Below, one piece after another: positions 10,245-20,585 of a DNA stretch of 64,000 nt; position 1 is the first letter of the stretch; every line of letters begins with the position of its first letter. Below the pieces are notes generated by a model. That model saw only the letters and a list, made by a program, of their open reading frames with translations. It was not told the DNA's origin and made no database searches. Both the position numbers and the translations under genes were made by a program. The stretch comes from JAABRU01 sp041390465 (GTDB taxonomy: Bacteria > Desulfobacterota > Desulfobacteria > Desulfobacterales > Desulfococcaceae), in contig JAWKPW010000018.1 in assembly GCA_041390465.1 (NCBI GenBank), positions 1 to 64,000 on the forward strand. Reading direction: 5' to 3'.

Positions 10245-10479
10245 TCTGTATCTCCTTTTAATTCGGATTTCGGGTTCTGCAAAGAAGCTGTACAGAATAT
10301 TTCCGGTTCACGGTTTATATTATCTCAGCAGTTCTGTTTTACGGTGCGGAGCGGGCTTTCTGTGTCCGGTTCCGGCACTGTCAGCAAAAATATTGTATAG
10401 AGACCGTCCCCGTATTCCGCCCCCGGTGAGACGGTTCAGGTGTTATGTCCAGGTGACATATGATGACGGGTTCGCTGTC

Positions 10480-11325
10480 ATGTGAGGAGGGTTGTTTTCC
10501 AGATCATCAGAGCAGAAACGGAATGCTGCGTAGAGCGGAGTAATACTGAAAATAAACCCCGCAGAATTCGGAATAATTTCACCCTGGCCCGGGAATACTC
10601 GGCAAATCCTCTCCCGTCACAGATCAGCAGCATTCTGACGGTTCAATCACCTCGAAACCGAGGGGCGGGTAAAGCTCAAAGCGGATGCCCTATGTGTTGG
10701 CAGGCATGACTTCTCTTATCTGTCCGCCGCCGCCCATTCCCGGTCGGCCACTCACTGGTCGGTTTTTCCAGCATACCACACTGACAAAACGGCCTGCCGA
10801 ATCCTCCATAAAAAGGCGAAATCTGAAATATATACTGATGATTGTCACTGTATGCACCGACAAGCCCTGAACATCACCGGACATCATATGATACGGTGAA
10901 AACTCCTCATGCTGAAAAAAGAACTTCCATTCAACTGTCCAGCGGGTCGGATGCTTCCCTGTTCATATTGACTGACGTGCCCATGGCGGTTTCAAATAAT
11001 TGGTGAACCCTGTATGCGCACTGCCTGGCATCATCTTTGACCAGTGCAGTGCATTCGGAGAACCGATATCTGCGAGACTGCCGGAGCTGAAATCCTCGTA
11101 CAAAAATTGCTCCGCCGGATACGGATACCTCACGACGCTGTTTTCGCGGGGATCAAAGAAGAAGGTCTGTCCAAAATCAGGGGGCCGGATTGATCTGAGG
11201 ATGCCAGGAGGAGCTGATGTCCTCAGACAAAACTGTTTCACAGAATGCAGGCATTGCATTAAAAAAAGCAGAATGTATAACAACATCATCTTACAGACAA
11301 AACATGAAAATTTTCTGTTTTTCAT
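10480..11325 (-). pseudogene. Unidentified secreted-protein remnant upstream of rhs
   Basis: Begins at an ATG with GGAG 8 nt upstream. A hydrophobic leader (KMMLLYILLFLMQC) suggests a signal peptide. The first 120 codons are open (FFFDPRENSVVRYPYP, FSSGSLADIGSPNALHW). After the first stop, coding-like stretches continue in shifted frames (RWTVEWKFFFQHEEFSPYH, then HQYIFQISPFYGGFG). No family was recognised. It runs in the same direction as the Rhs remnant 240 bp further on, so it may have been part of that locus. The precise 3' end is uncertain. Confidence 0.35.
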
Positions 11326-11610
11326 TTGCATCTCTCCGTATTTTTAAAAGCAGTGTCTGCTGAATTGAGCTGCTTCCGGCAGCAACTGCGAAAAACGCCG
11401 TTAACGGCCTGTCCGGCAAGCCGCTCAAAAAAGCCGGACTGCCCTGTACAATCCGGCTGTCTTTCACTGATCAAGACCCGCTGTTTTCCATCTGCCTCAC
11501 AACAAGGTTTGGCGTAGGTTCAAAAAATAAAAGAAAGAAGAATAGGATAAAAACTCTTTTTGTCAAATCCTTTTCTGCAATGTTCTCCGCTGCCCCGGCT
11601 TTTCTTTATC

Positions 11611-11675
11611 CTGGATCGGATTTCCGTCCCCGTCTGTCTCAGAGATCAGGTTTCCATCGTAATCGCAATGGAACG
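11611..11675 (-). pseudogene. Short Rhs YD-repeat fragment
   Basis: Reads YDYDGNLISETDGDGNP on the minus strand, nearly the same as a YD repeat inside the large Rhs remnant near 7.05 kb (YHYDYDGNLISETDG). It is a detached piece of an Rhs gene lying at the 3' side of the ygiQ remnant. The neighbouring stretch 11340-11610 shows no gene. Confidence 0.55.
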
Positions 11676-11739
11676 ATTATGTCCGACCCGCTCTTTCAGG
11701 CATTGAACAGACTGTTCCCTGATGACAGTGCTGGGCCGG

Positions 11740-13511
11740 TTCTGGGAGATTGACAGATTGGCACAATTATCTGTTTTCCTGTGCTGCGCTTTGCTTTTCA
11801 AAAAAACGTCCTTCTGCTTCTGCCGGGCTGCGGCTTTTTCCACAAAAATTTTTCCCTGCAAAGGGATCTGTTTCTGTGCGGTATCAGTGTTGACCAGGTG
11901 GAGGGCAGAAGGTGTGAAGATCTGAACCTGTTCCGGCAGAGCCTGGGTGCGCGCAGGAAAAGGCACGGGTCTGTGCATATCCTCAGTGTGCATCCGGGAT
12001 GGGCTGCCATCAGATAATAGGTCAGAAGGAGTTTCCCCTGTATTTTCCTTTCACCCGGTCAAACGGAACCAAGAAAATACCTCCCGGAACTTTTCCTGCC
12101 CGGCTTGCCCATATGTTTCAGCACCTGATCTTCGGTATGCTCGGAGCGTTTTTCATCTGTCCGGGCTTTATGATGCCTGGGATTTCCTCGAGATAGGCTG
12201 CGCCGCCACCGGTCATTGAGAATCAGATCATAACGGATGCCGGAGCCGATGAAAACAGCGCACGCCGGGAAGATTCCGCAGAGCCCGCAGCAGTTCAATC
12301 TGTCTGGCATGGCATACCGGCAGATGTTTGCAGATTTTCGGAAACAGGCAGCTTCTGTTTCTGCACGCGCCCTTTTCTTTTTTCTGTGGGCATTCCATTC
12401 CGTACATATTGGCTGTGGGGCCCCCGGCATCCGATATGATTCCCCTGAAATCCGGATGCGCTGCAAAAGACATGGCCTCCCGGATCAGAGAGTCTTTTGT
12501 GCGGGAAACCACATGTCTGCCCTGATGCACGGCAATCGCGCAGAACCGGCATTCGCCATAGCATCCCCGGTGCGTGGTCAGGGAAAAGCGTACTGTGTCA
12601 AGGGCTTTGATCGGGCCTTTTTGCTGATAACAGGGATGGGCATCCCGCGTATAAGGCAGTTCATAAATCCGATCCAGTTCCTGCGGGGAAGGGGGAAACT
12701 GCGGCGGATTCTGCACCAGCCAGCGGGTGTCCTGTTTCTGGAAAAGACGGGCTCCGGCAAAGGGATCCGCATTTTCATAAAAAATCCGGAACATGCGGAT
12801 GAATTCCTCCGGACGTTGGCAGATATCGGCATGGGAAGGCAGTTCCAGTGCCGGTTCCGGAAATGCGGGGCATGGTTCCGGAAGTTCCCGACTGACATAA
12901 CAGATGCCCCGGATGGAGCGGATGTCCGCTCCCTGCCGGAATTTTTCCGCAAGTTCCACCGCAGTCTGCTCGCCCATTCCATAGACCAGCACATCAGCCT
13001 TTGCATCAAAAAGCACAGAGCGGCGCAGCGAATCTGACCATGCGTCATAATGGGAAATCCGGCGCAGGCTTGCCTCCACACCGCCGAGAACAATGGGCCG
13101 GGTGTTTTTGAAATACCTGCGGATGAGATTGGCATAAACAATCACCGCCCGATCCGGCCGCCGCACATTGAGCCCCCCCGGTGTCATGTCATCGCTTTTT
13201 CTGCGTTTTCCCGATGCCGTGTAATTCGCGATCATGGAATCCACACACCCGCCGCTCACGCCCCAGAACAGGGCCGGTTCCCCCAAGGCAGCAATGTCCT
13301 CATCGCTGTCTGTGTCCGGCTGGGCAATGACTGCCACCCGGAACCCCGCATCCGCAAGCACTCTGCCGATGACCGCGATGCCTGCATGGGGCGTATCCAT
13401 ATACGCATCCCCGGAAACCAGAATCACATCCGCGTTTTTCCATCCCAGTTCTTCCATTTCCTGTCGCGTGGCAGGCAGAAAGGCAGGAATGCAAGAGTGA
13501 AGATTCTTCAT
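11740..13511 (-). pseudogene. ygiQ: YgiQ-family radical SAM protein, frameshifted
   Basis: The first 427 codons are open, from MKNLHSCIPAFLPATRQEME, and contain the radical-SAM cluster motif GCYGECRFCAIAVHQGR (CxxxCxxC) with the YgiQ hallmarks VLGGVEASLRRISHYD and LPYTRDAHPCY. Near 12260 the frame is lost: the expected VFIGSGIRYDLILND is in another frame, EHTEDQVLKHMGKPG follows, and the C-terminal LPEQVQIFTPS and GKIFVEKA pieces are in yet other frames. The family is usually around 600 residues or more. The long upstream extension of the frame to 13682 is not part of the gene; I start at 13511, where homology begins, although no clear ribosome site is visible. Function in the family is not established. 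Confidence 0.8.
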
Positions 13512-13632
13512 GGCACTGTTATAAAGCCGGGAAAGAATTTTGTACAGAAAATTTTGGCTGCTCTGCTTTATTGCGGACAGAACGCATTGACAGATGATAC
13601 CATTACTGAATAAATGATCCGGGAGAGAATGT

Positions 13633-13788
13633 ATGGAAAATATGGAGGATCTGGTTGAGCAGGCAGGATGGAATCCTGACAAGGTGAAATTTTCAGACCT
13701 TTGCAGAATCTGTAATCATTATTTCGGAAAGGCAGGGCAGAAAAAAACCGGCAACACCAATTCTCCATTGAAACTGTACTTTTTTTGA
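13633..13788 (+). pseudogene. HicA-like toxin, truncated by a MITE-1 copy
   Basis: ATG with GGGAG 7 nt upstream. The first 40 residues (MEDLVEQAGWNPDKVKFSDL then CRICNHYFGKAGQ) match the start of a HicA-like toxin family that normally continues with SGSSHRIYKTPW-type sequence carrying the active-site His. Here the homology ends exactly where a MITE-1 copy begins (13754), and translation runs into the repeat and stops after 51 codons. The catalytic part is gone. No antitoxin gene is visible. Recognition is from memory of the family pattern. Confidence 0.45.
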
Positions 13789-13856
13789 CCGCAAAGGACA
13801 CGAAGAGGGCACAAAGGTCACAGCTAAGCTGTGCATAAAATCGGGCACCGGTTCAC
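13754..13856 (+). repeat. MITE-1 copy, right end missing
   Basis: Starts ACACCAATTCTCCATTGA, one of the MITE-1 end variants, followed by the shared interior GACCGCAAAGGACACGAAGAGGG and AAAATCGGGCACCGGTTCA. The usual right end (AGAATCGGTAT) is not found. It interrupts the HicA-like gene. Confidence 0.6.
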
Positions 13857-14187
13857 CTGAATGGGAACGCATTACGGATCATCCGCAGATAAAATTTTGA
13901 TTTTTTTGGATAAAATTTCAGTATCCGATGATATTTCCCATTCAACTGAACCAGTGCCTGTTTTTGCAATGTGGCATAATTTGCGCATTAACTGTATAAC
14001 ATGACAAATTGCAATATTATTAAAGATCAAGATAATACGCTTGTCATTGCTGAAAAATTCAGATTTGTTTTTGAGAATATTTTGACAAAAAATCTGTTCC
14101 TGTTCTGTATCAGCCTTATTATAAAAAATGACCGCTCCGCTCAGTTTTTGCACTCCTGCTTCCGGTTCTGCCGGGGCAAACTTCGAT

Positions 14188-14290
14188 GATGGACCAGATC
14201 GCTTGACAATGTCATCCCTTCCGGGATTCCGCTTTGTTTTTAAATTTTTTTTTCTATAAAATATCAATTCTTGCGGATTTTCCAGTCTGT
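14188..14290 (+). repeat. MITE-2 copy, degenerate
   Basis: Shares CAGATCG, TGACAATGTCATCCCTTCC, GGGATT and the downstream A/T-rich block with TCTATAAAATATCAAT with the copies at 116-259 and 44992-45120. The right terminal repeat is not clear. The whole 13.86-14.95 kb gap holds this repeat and a terminator hairpin, but no gene that I can support. Confidence 0.55.
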
Positions 14291-14717
14291 CCTGTGCTGC
14301 CACAGGTCCGTTTTTTGGGAAATATTGTCCGCAATATATCAGATGCATATTTGACAGAATGGAAAATTTATTGTATAAGAATATAACTATTTTTCATTGT
14401 TAAATATTTCAGATGGTCAAAATTTGCATCCGCAGATTTTGCGCACCGTCTGCTGTGCGGGGAAAAGAATGCAAACAAAAAGGGAGTCAGGCAGTGGAAG
14501 TATGAGATGTCGTTTTTTTTGACTGTTCGCTGAAATCCGGAATCCGGACAGGAAGCAGTTGTCAGACGTTTTTTGCATCTGTGAAAGAAAAAATTTTTCC
14601 CCTCATTGTGTTTTTTTGCAATTCAGCACATCCGGCAAGGTCTTGCAATCCAACTGTGCAAATCTCCCATTGGCAATCACCCTGATAAGCAGACAAACGA
14701 AATTTTCAGTGTATTCA

Positions 14718-14750
14718 AAAAACCGGATTTTTCAGAAAAATCCGGTTTTT
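14718..14750 (+). terminator. Palindromic terminator-like hairpin
   Basis: Perfect 15-bp stem AAAAACCGGATTTTT around CAG. The same stem sequence recurs at 20586-20618 and, slightly altered, at 59621-59660, so it is also a dispersed repeat. A/T-rich flanks would allow termination in both directions. Confidence 0.6.
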
Positions 14751-14963
14751 CTGAAAAGTTTATACCCGAAAATTTATGGAACCGCACTTAATTGATGTTA
14801 CGAAATTTTGAAATAAAATTCAGCATGTTAATACAATTATTGTCATTCCGGTGAAAAATGGAATCCGGTTGTTTCAGCCTGTTCCGGATACCGGCTTTCA
14901 TCGGTATGACGATCCGGTTTATCATCAGTTATAAATATTTTTTTTACAAAAAGTGAGGTGACA

Positions 14964-15866
14964 ATGATTCTCAGCATTGGTGAAATTCTTTATGACATTT
15001 TTCCGACATATCGGCGAATGGGCGGAGCGCCATTCAATTTTGCCTTTCATCTCAGGGCACTGGGCTTTCCGGTCATTCTGATTTCCCGGGTGGGAACCGA
15101 TGAAAACGGCAGGCGCATTCTCTCTTTTCTGGAAGAAAAGGGATTTGACACATCCTTTATCCAGAAGGACAGCCAAAAGCAGACCGGTCAGGTTCTGGTG
15201 GAAACTGATGAGCAGGGCAGTCCGCATTTTCACATTCTCAGGGATGCGGCCTATGATGAGATGGAATTTCGGGATGAAATCGCGGCGCAACTGCACAAAA
15301 TTCCCAAACTTATTTACTGCGGAACTCTGATCCAGCGTACACCCAAAGGTGCTGAAACCCTTATGAAAATTCTGGAAAACAGGGATCCGGACACATTCTG
15401 CTTTTATGACATGAATCTGCGGCCTGAATGCTATGATCACAACAGCATCATCAAATCCCTGATTCACTGCGATGTGCTCAAAGTCAGTGATGCGGAACTG
15501 AGCCTTCTCAAATCCCTGTTTGGTGCCGATACCTCAGACCGTCTTTTTATTGAAGATCTCATGCACAATTATTTCATCCGCTGGCTCTGCCTGACACGGG
15601 GCGCGGAGGGAAGTTCTCTGTTCACCCCGGACGGGGTCTGGTCGGAACCGGCCGGAAAAGAAATTCCGGTTGCCGACACAGTGGGCGCGGGTGATGCCTA
15701 TTCGGCCATGCTGGCAATGGGATTTCTGAAGGGATGGAAACCGGAAATCATTGTGAAACGCGCCACTGCCTTTGCCGGAGCCGTATGCGGCATTCCCGGA
15801 GCCATTCCTGAGGATGCCGGTTTTTATGAACATTACAGTGAATGGACAAAGGAGAATTCCCAGTGA
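14964..15866 (+). CDS. PfkB-family sugar kinase, probable fructokinase
   Basis: 300 aa cytosolic ribokinase-fold kinase. The N-terminal signature is MGGAPFNFAFHLRALGF (sugar binding) and the C-terminal PfkB signature is DTVGAGDAYSAMLAMGF with the catalytic Asp. I start at the ATG at 14964, preceded by GAGGTG; a GTG lies two codons upstream but overlaps the ribosome site. It is the first gene of a sucrose operon, and its stop overlaps the next start (GTGA). Fructose as substrate is inferred from this context: it would phosphorylate fructose released by sucrose synthase and so resupply fructose-6-phosphate to the synthase. Other PfkB kinases have the same motifs, so specificity is not proven. 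Confidence 0.82.
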   Translation: MILSIGEILYDIFPTYRRMGGAPFNFAFHLRALGFPVILISRVGTDENGRRILSFLEEKGFDTSFIQKDSQKQTGQVLVETDEQGSPHFHILRDAAYDEMEFRDEIAAQLHKIPKLIYCGTLIQRTPKGAETLMKILENRDPDTFCFYDMNLRPECYDHNSIIKSLIHCDVLKVSDAELSLLKSLFGADTSDRLFIEDLMHNYFIRWLCLTRGAEGSSLFTPDGVWSEPAGKEIPVADTVGAGDAYSAMLAMGFLKGWKPEIIVKRATAFAGAVCGIPGAIPEDAGFYEHYSEWTKENSQ

Positions 15867-18061
15867 AACAAGGTCTGTATATCCAGCTTTTCAGCATTCA
15901 CGGCCTGATCCGCCATGAAAACATGGAACTGGGCAGGGATGCGGACACCGGCGGTCAGATCAAATATGTGGTGGAACTCGCGCAGGCTCTGGCCCGGGAT
16001 GAAAATGTGAAACAGGTGGATCTGTTTACCCGGCTTATCGCGGACAAACGGGTTTCGGAAGACTACAGCCGTCCGGTGGAAAATATCAGCGAAAGATGCC
16101 GGATCATCCGGATTCAGTGCGGGGGCAGAAAATACATGCGCAAGGAACTGCTCTGGTCTTATCTGGATGAATACATTGACAAAACCATTCAGTTCATCCG
16201 CAGACAGAAACAGTATCCGGACATCATTCATGCCCATTATCCGGATGCCGGATATGTGGGCATCTGCCTTTCCGAGTATTTTGGCACGCCCTTTGTCTAT
16301 ACCGGCCATTCCATGGGCCGGGTCAAGAAACAGCGACTCCTTGGCGAGGGCATGAAAGAAGAGGACATAGAGAAAAAATATTTCATCCGTCATCGGATTG
16401 CAGCAGAAGAGGAGGTCATCAAACATGCGGATCTGATTGTCACCAGCACCCATCAGGAAGCCGAAGATCAGTATGGCATGTATGACAACAGGGAACTGGC
16501 TGCCTACACCGTGATTCCTCCGGGTGTGGATCTGGAAAAATTTTATCCCTATCACCGGAATCTGATGCCGGATCAGCATCGGAGTGAAGACTCGGTCATG
16601 GCCTATGCCTCGGTTGTGGAAGAACTCATGCGTTTCTTCAAGTCACCGGACAAACCCCTGATTCTTGCGCTCTGCCGTGCGGACAAACGCAAAAACATCC
16701 GGGGACTGATTGAAGCCTTCGGTCAGGACAAAGAACTGCAGGCCATTGCCAATCTTGCCATTTTTGCGGGCATACGGAAAAACATAGCCGATATGGAAGA
16801 CAATGAAAGAGATGTGCTGACCGAGATGCTGATGATGATGGACAAATACGATCTCTACGGAAAAATGGCCATTCCCAAAAAACATGATTTCACCTACGAA
16901 GTTCCGGAACTTTACCGCATTGCCGCAGAAAAAAAGGGAGTTTTTGTCAATGCTGCCTTAACCGAGCCTTTCGGTCTGACCCTGATTGAGGCATCGGCCT
17001 GCGGTCTGCCCATTGTGGCGACCAATGACGGCGGCCCCCGCGACATTATCCGCAACTGTGAAAACGGTCTGCTCACAGATCCCACAGATTCTGCTGCCAT
17101 CAGCAAAGCTGTCAAAGAGATTCTGGTGGATCCGGAAAAATGGAAACAGTTTTCCTGCAATGGCATACGGGGGGTTCACAAACATTATAACTGGGATGCC
17201 CATGCACAGAAATACATCCGTGAAATCAAAAAGTTCAAAAAAGCAGGCCGTGAACCTGCTTCCAAAAAAGCCCTGTCTGATCCGGTGGGGGAGCGTCTGA
17301 CCCGTCTCAGCACCTTTCTGATCACAGACATTGATGACACCCTGCTTGGCAATGATGCCTCTCTGGAAAAGCTTATGGACCTTCTCAGGGAAAACCGTCA
17401 ATATCTGGGCTTTGGTGTGGCCACTGGCCGCACACTGGAATCCACAGTGCAGCTTTTCAGAGAGCTTGATCTGATCATGCCGGATGTGTTTATCACTTCC
17501 GTGGGCGCGGAAATTTATTATGGAACCACCTGTGTTCCGGACCGGGGATGGCAGACCCATATTTCCAAACGCTGGGACCGGGAGAAAATCAAAAACATTC
17601 TGGATTCCTTTGATTTTCTTTCTTATCAGGAAGAGGAGACCCAGCGTGCCTGCAAAATCAGTTATTATATGGCTCCGGTCAAAGATCGGGTTCCCATGCT
17701 TTGTGATGTGCTGATTCAGAACAAATGCCATTGCAATGTCATTTATTCCAATGACAAGTATCTTGACATTCTTCCCGCCCGTGCTTCCAAAGGCAGGGCT
17801 GTGCGCTATCTGAGCTACAAATGGGATATTCCGCTGGAAAACATCCTGGTCTGCGGGGATTCCGGCAATGATGAGGAAATGCTCACCAGCAGCACCTGTC
17901 CGGGCGTGGTGGTAAGCAATTACCGGCCGGAACTGGAAAAATTGAAAGACAGGAGGCGGATTTGGTTTTCTCCGCAAGCCCATGCCGCAGGAATCATTGA
18001 CGGACTGCGGCATTATCAGCTTATGGAAAAAGCAAAATCACTAACAGGCAGGGCAGCATAA
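15863..18061 (+). CDS. Sucrose-phosphate synthase with C-terminal sucrose-phosphatase-like domain
   Basis: 732 aa bidomain enzyme. Residues 1 to about 460 form a GT4 glycosyltransferase: the N-terminal FSIHGLIRHENMELG and DTGGQIKYVVELA segment, HAHYPDAGYVG, TGHSMGRVKKQRLL, and the GT-B signature FGLTLIEASACGLPIVATND. It joins UDP-glucose and fructose-6-phosphate. The rest is a HAD domain with LITDIDDTLLG (nucleophile Asp), GVATGRTLES and VCGDSGNDEEML, as in sucrose-6-phosphate phosphatase, with all key motifs present. I choose GTG at 15863, which has AGGAG 8 nt upstream and overlaps the kinase stop as GTGA; an ATG seven codons earlier lacks a ribosome site. Translational coupling with the kinase is likely. 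Confidence 0.9.
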   Translation: MKQGLYIQLFSIHGLIRHENMELGRDADTGGQIKYVVELAQALARDENVKQVDLFTRLIADKRVSEDYSRPVENISERCRIIRIQCGGRKYMRKELLWSYLDEYIDKTIQFIRRQKQYPDIIHAHYPDAGYVGICLSEYFGTPFVYTGHSMGRVKKQRLLGEGMKEEDIEKKYFIRHRIAAEEEVIKHADLIVTSTHQEAEDQYGMYDNRELAAYTVIPPGVDLEKFYPYHRNLMPDQHRSEDSVMAYASVVEELMRFFKSPDKPLILALCRADKRKNIRGLIEAFGQDKELQAIANLAIFAGIRKNIADMEDNERDVLTEMLMMMDKYDLYGKMAIPKKHDFTYEVPELYRIAAEKKGVFVNAALTEPFGLTLIEASACGLPIVATNDGGPRDIIRNCENGLLTDPTDSAAISKAVKEILVDPEKWKQFSCNGIRGVHKHYNWDAHAQKYIREIKKFKKAGREPASKKALSDPVGERLTRLSTFLITDIDDTLLGNDASLEKLMDLLRENRQYLGFGVATGRTLESTVQLFRELDLIMPDVFITSVGAEIYYGTTCVPDRGWQTHISKRWDREKIKNILDSFDFLSYQEEETQRACKISYYMAPVKDRVPMLCDVLIQNKCHCNVIYSNDKYLDILPARASKGRAVRYLSYKWDIPLENILVCGDSGNDEEMLTSSTCPGVVVSNYRPELEKLKDRRRIWFSPQAHAAGIIDGLRHYQLMEKAKSLTGRAA

Positions 18062-18085
18062 ATTTTCAGGGGCACAGTTTTCGAA

Positions 18086-18116
18086 AAAATCCGGATTTTC
18101 GGAAAAACCGGATTTT
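18086..18116 (+). terminator. Terminator-like hairpin between the two sucrose glycosyltransferase genes
   Basis: AAAATCCGG at 18086-18094 pairs with CCGGATTTT at 18108-18116, followed by TCTG. It belongs to the same CCGG-centred hairpin type as the other terminators here. It could reduce read-through from the synthase into sucrose synthase or protect the upstream transcript. Confidence 0.5.
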
Positions 18117-18172
18117 CTGCATGCACGAAAAATTTTGTCTGCCTGCTTAACCCACCGAAGAAAAGGAGAATC

Positions 18173-20563
18173 ATGAAAAACATCCTGAACCGTCTCATTG
18201 ACGAATCCGAACATCAGGATTTTAAAGACTTTATCTTTATTATCTGCAATCTGGAAAACAAATATCTGCTCCGCAATGACATTGTGCTGAAATTCGGAGA
18301 GATTTGCAAAGAAAAAAACAAATCACCGGAATTTATCAAAAATTCCTCTATTGCCCGCTTCCTGCGCCAGGTGCCGGAAATCTTCATAGCCGAGGATCAG
18401 ATTCTGGTCCTTCACCGCCATGCCATTGCCCGGTACCGCTTTTACCGTCTCGGTTTCAGCGGGGATTACATGGAAGAGATCCGGGCATCGGAATATCTCA
18501 AATACAAGGATCTGTTTATCCTGGGAAAATCCGTGATGCGCAATCCGCCCCTTGTCATTGATTTCATGCCGTTCACAGATTATTCCCCCATTATGCGCGA
18601 CAGCAAAAACATTGGCAACGGCATCCGTTTTCTCAACAAACATCTTTCCAGCAGCCTGTTTCAGGATCGGGAACGCTGGGGCCGGCGTCTGTATGAATTT
18701 ATCAAAATGCACACCATTGACGGCATTTCCCTGCTGCTCAACGGCGCGATTCTCAGCAGTCTGGAGGAACTGAGCACGGAGTTGGAAAAAACCCGGAGCT
18801 GGCTCAAAGAAACAGCAGCCGAAACCCCTTTTTCGGAACTGGAAGAAAAACTGAAAAAAAGCGGATTTGAAAGCGGGTGGGGCAAAAATGCGGGCCGGAT
18901 TCTGGAAACCATGGAACTGCTGCTGGATTTGTTTAATGAACCGGACAGCGATCTGCTGGAAAAATTCATTTCCCGCATTCCCATGATTTCCAAAATCGCA
19001 ATCATCTCCCCCCACGGCTGGTTCGGGCAGGAAAATGTGCTGGGAAAACCGGATACCGGCGGTCAGGTGATTTACATTCTGGATCAGGTGCGGGCTTTGG
19101 AAAACTATCTGCTCCGGCGCTTTGAACTCGCGGGCATTGATGCGGTTCCCAAAATCACGGTTCTCACCCGTCTGATTCCTGATGCCGGAAACACCACCTG
19201 CGATCAGCGGCTGGAAAAGATCCATCGCACAAACAACTGCTGGATTCTGCGGGTTCCTTTCAAAGACAAAAATCTGGAAACCGTCCGCCACTGGATTTCC
19301 CGCTTTCACATCTGGCCGTATCTGGATCGTTTTGCCTATGATTCCCGCCGGGAGCTCATGGCAGAATTTGAAGGCAAACCCCATCTGATTATCGGCAATT
19401 ATTCTGACGGAAATCTGGTGGCAACCCTGCTTTCGGATCAGATGGATGTGATTCAGTGCACCATTGCCCATGCTTTGGAAAAAACCAAATACCTTTTTTC
19501 CGATCTGTACTGGCAGCGCATGGAAGAGGATTATCATTTTTCCCTGCAGTTCACAGCAGACATGATCGCCATGAACAAAGCGGATTTTGTCATTGCCAGC
19601 ACTTTTCAGGAAATTGCCGGAACCCAGGATTCCATCGGCCAGTATGAGGCGCACCAGTTTTTCACGCTGCCGGGACTTTACCGGGCTGTGGGCGGTGTGA
19701 ATCTTTTCACCCCGAAATTCAATATTGTGCCTCCGGGTGTGGATGAAAACAATTACTTTCCCTGGCATGAAAAGGAAAAACGGGCGGAAAATCATGGACA
19801 GCACTGGAAAAACCGTCTTTTTTACGATAAATCCGAAGATATTTTCGGCTGTCTGGATGATCCGGAAAAACCTCCGATTTTCACCATGGCCCGGTTTGAC
19901 AAGATCAAAAACATCACAGGGCTGATCGAAGCCTTTGGCAGACACAAACAGTTGCAGGAATCCTGCAATCTTGTTTTTGCCGCGGGAACCATCCATATCG
20001 GGGAGTCCCATGATCGGGAGGAGCAGGAGCAGATCCGCCTGGCCTATCAGCTTATTGAGGAATGGAAACTTGGCGGCAAAGTCCGCTGGCTGCCCAGTAT
20101 TCCCAAGGCAGACACCGGCGAGGTATACCGGATTATTGCAGATCAGCGCGGCATTTTTGTCCAGCCCGCGCTGTTTGAGGCATTCGGGCTGACCATTCTG
20201 GAAGCCATGCTTTCCGGGCTTCCCACCTTTGGTCCCGAATTCGGCGGCCCGTCTGAAATCATCATCAACGGAAAAAGCGGATTTCTCATGAACACCAGCA
20301 AACCGGAACTCATTGCGGATGTGATCTGGTCCTTTGTGCAGTCCTGCCAAAAGAATAAGGAATACTGGAAGGAAATCTCTGAAAACGGCATCTGCCGGGT
20401 CAGGGAAAAGTATACCTGGGATCTTTACAGTGACAAACTCATCAAACTGACAAAACTTTACGGATTCTGGCGCTATTCTGTGGCAGGAAAGGAAATGATC
20501 AAAATGGATCGCTACTGCGATCTGATTTATCATCTGCTGCTCAAAAACCGGGCAGAGGCATAG
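18173..20563 (+). CDS. Sucrose synthase
   Basis: 796 aa, the normal length for bacterial sucrose synthase. Residues 1 to about 270 are the regulatory N-terminal region; the GT4 part follows, opening with SPHGWFGQENVLGKPDTGGQ and VIYILDQVRALE. Further marks are CTIAHALEKTKY, STFQEIAGTQDSIGQYEAH, PPGVDENNYFPW and the nucleotide-sugar site EAFGLTILEAMLSGLPTFGP. The enzyme reversibly converts sucrose and an NDP to NDP-glucose and fructose. AAGGAG lies 4 nt before the ATG. With the upstream synthase and kinase it closes a sucrose turnover cycle, plausibly for compatible-solute or carbon-storage management. A dispersed palindromic terminator follows at 20586. Confidence 0.93.
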   Translation: MKNILNRLIDESEHQDFKDFIFIICNLENKYLLRNDIVLKFGEICKEKNKSPEFIKNSSIARFLRQVPEIFIAEDQILVLHRHAIARYRFYRLGFSGDYMEEIRASEYLKYKDLFILGKSVMRNPPLVIDFMPFTDYSPIMRDSKNIGNGIRFLNKHLSSSLFQDRERWGRRLYEFIKMHTIDGISLLLNGAILSSLEELSTELEKTRSWLKETAAETPFSELEEKLKKSGFESGWGKNAGRILETMELLLDLFNEPDSDLLEKFISRIPMISKIAIISPHGWFGQENVLGKPDTGGQVIYILDQVRALENYLLRRFELAGIDAVPKITVLTRLIPDAGNTTCDQRLEKIHRTNNCWILRVPFKDKNLETVRHWISRFHIWPYLDRFAYDSRRELMAEFEGKPHLIIGNYSDGNLVATLLSDQMDVIQCTIAHALEKTKYLFSDLYWQRMEEDYHFSLQFTADMIAMNKADFVIASTFQEIAGTQDSIGQYEAHQFFTLPGLYRAVGGVNLFTPKFNIVPPGVDENNYFPWHEKEKRAENHGQHWKNRLFYDKSEDIFGCLDDPEKPPIFTMARFDKIKNITGLIEAFGRHKQLQESCNLVFAAGTIHIGESHDREEQEQIRLAYQLIEEWKLGGKVRWLPSIPKADTGEVYRIIADQRGIFVQPALFEAFGLTILEAMLSGLPTFGPEFGGPSEIIINGKSGFLMNTSKPELIADVIWSFVQSCQKNKEYWKEISENGICRVREKYTWDLYSDKLIKLTKLYGFWRYSVAGKEMIKMDRYCDLIYHLLLKNRAEA

Positions 20564-20585
20564 TACGCTGCCAACCCTGCCTTGC

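Noticed and set aside
10245..10480. Gene between the Rhs lipoprotein start and the upstream remnant
   Set aside because: No open frame with a start signal or recognisable pattern in this stretch.
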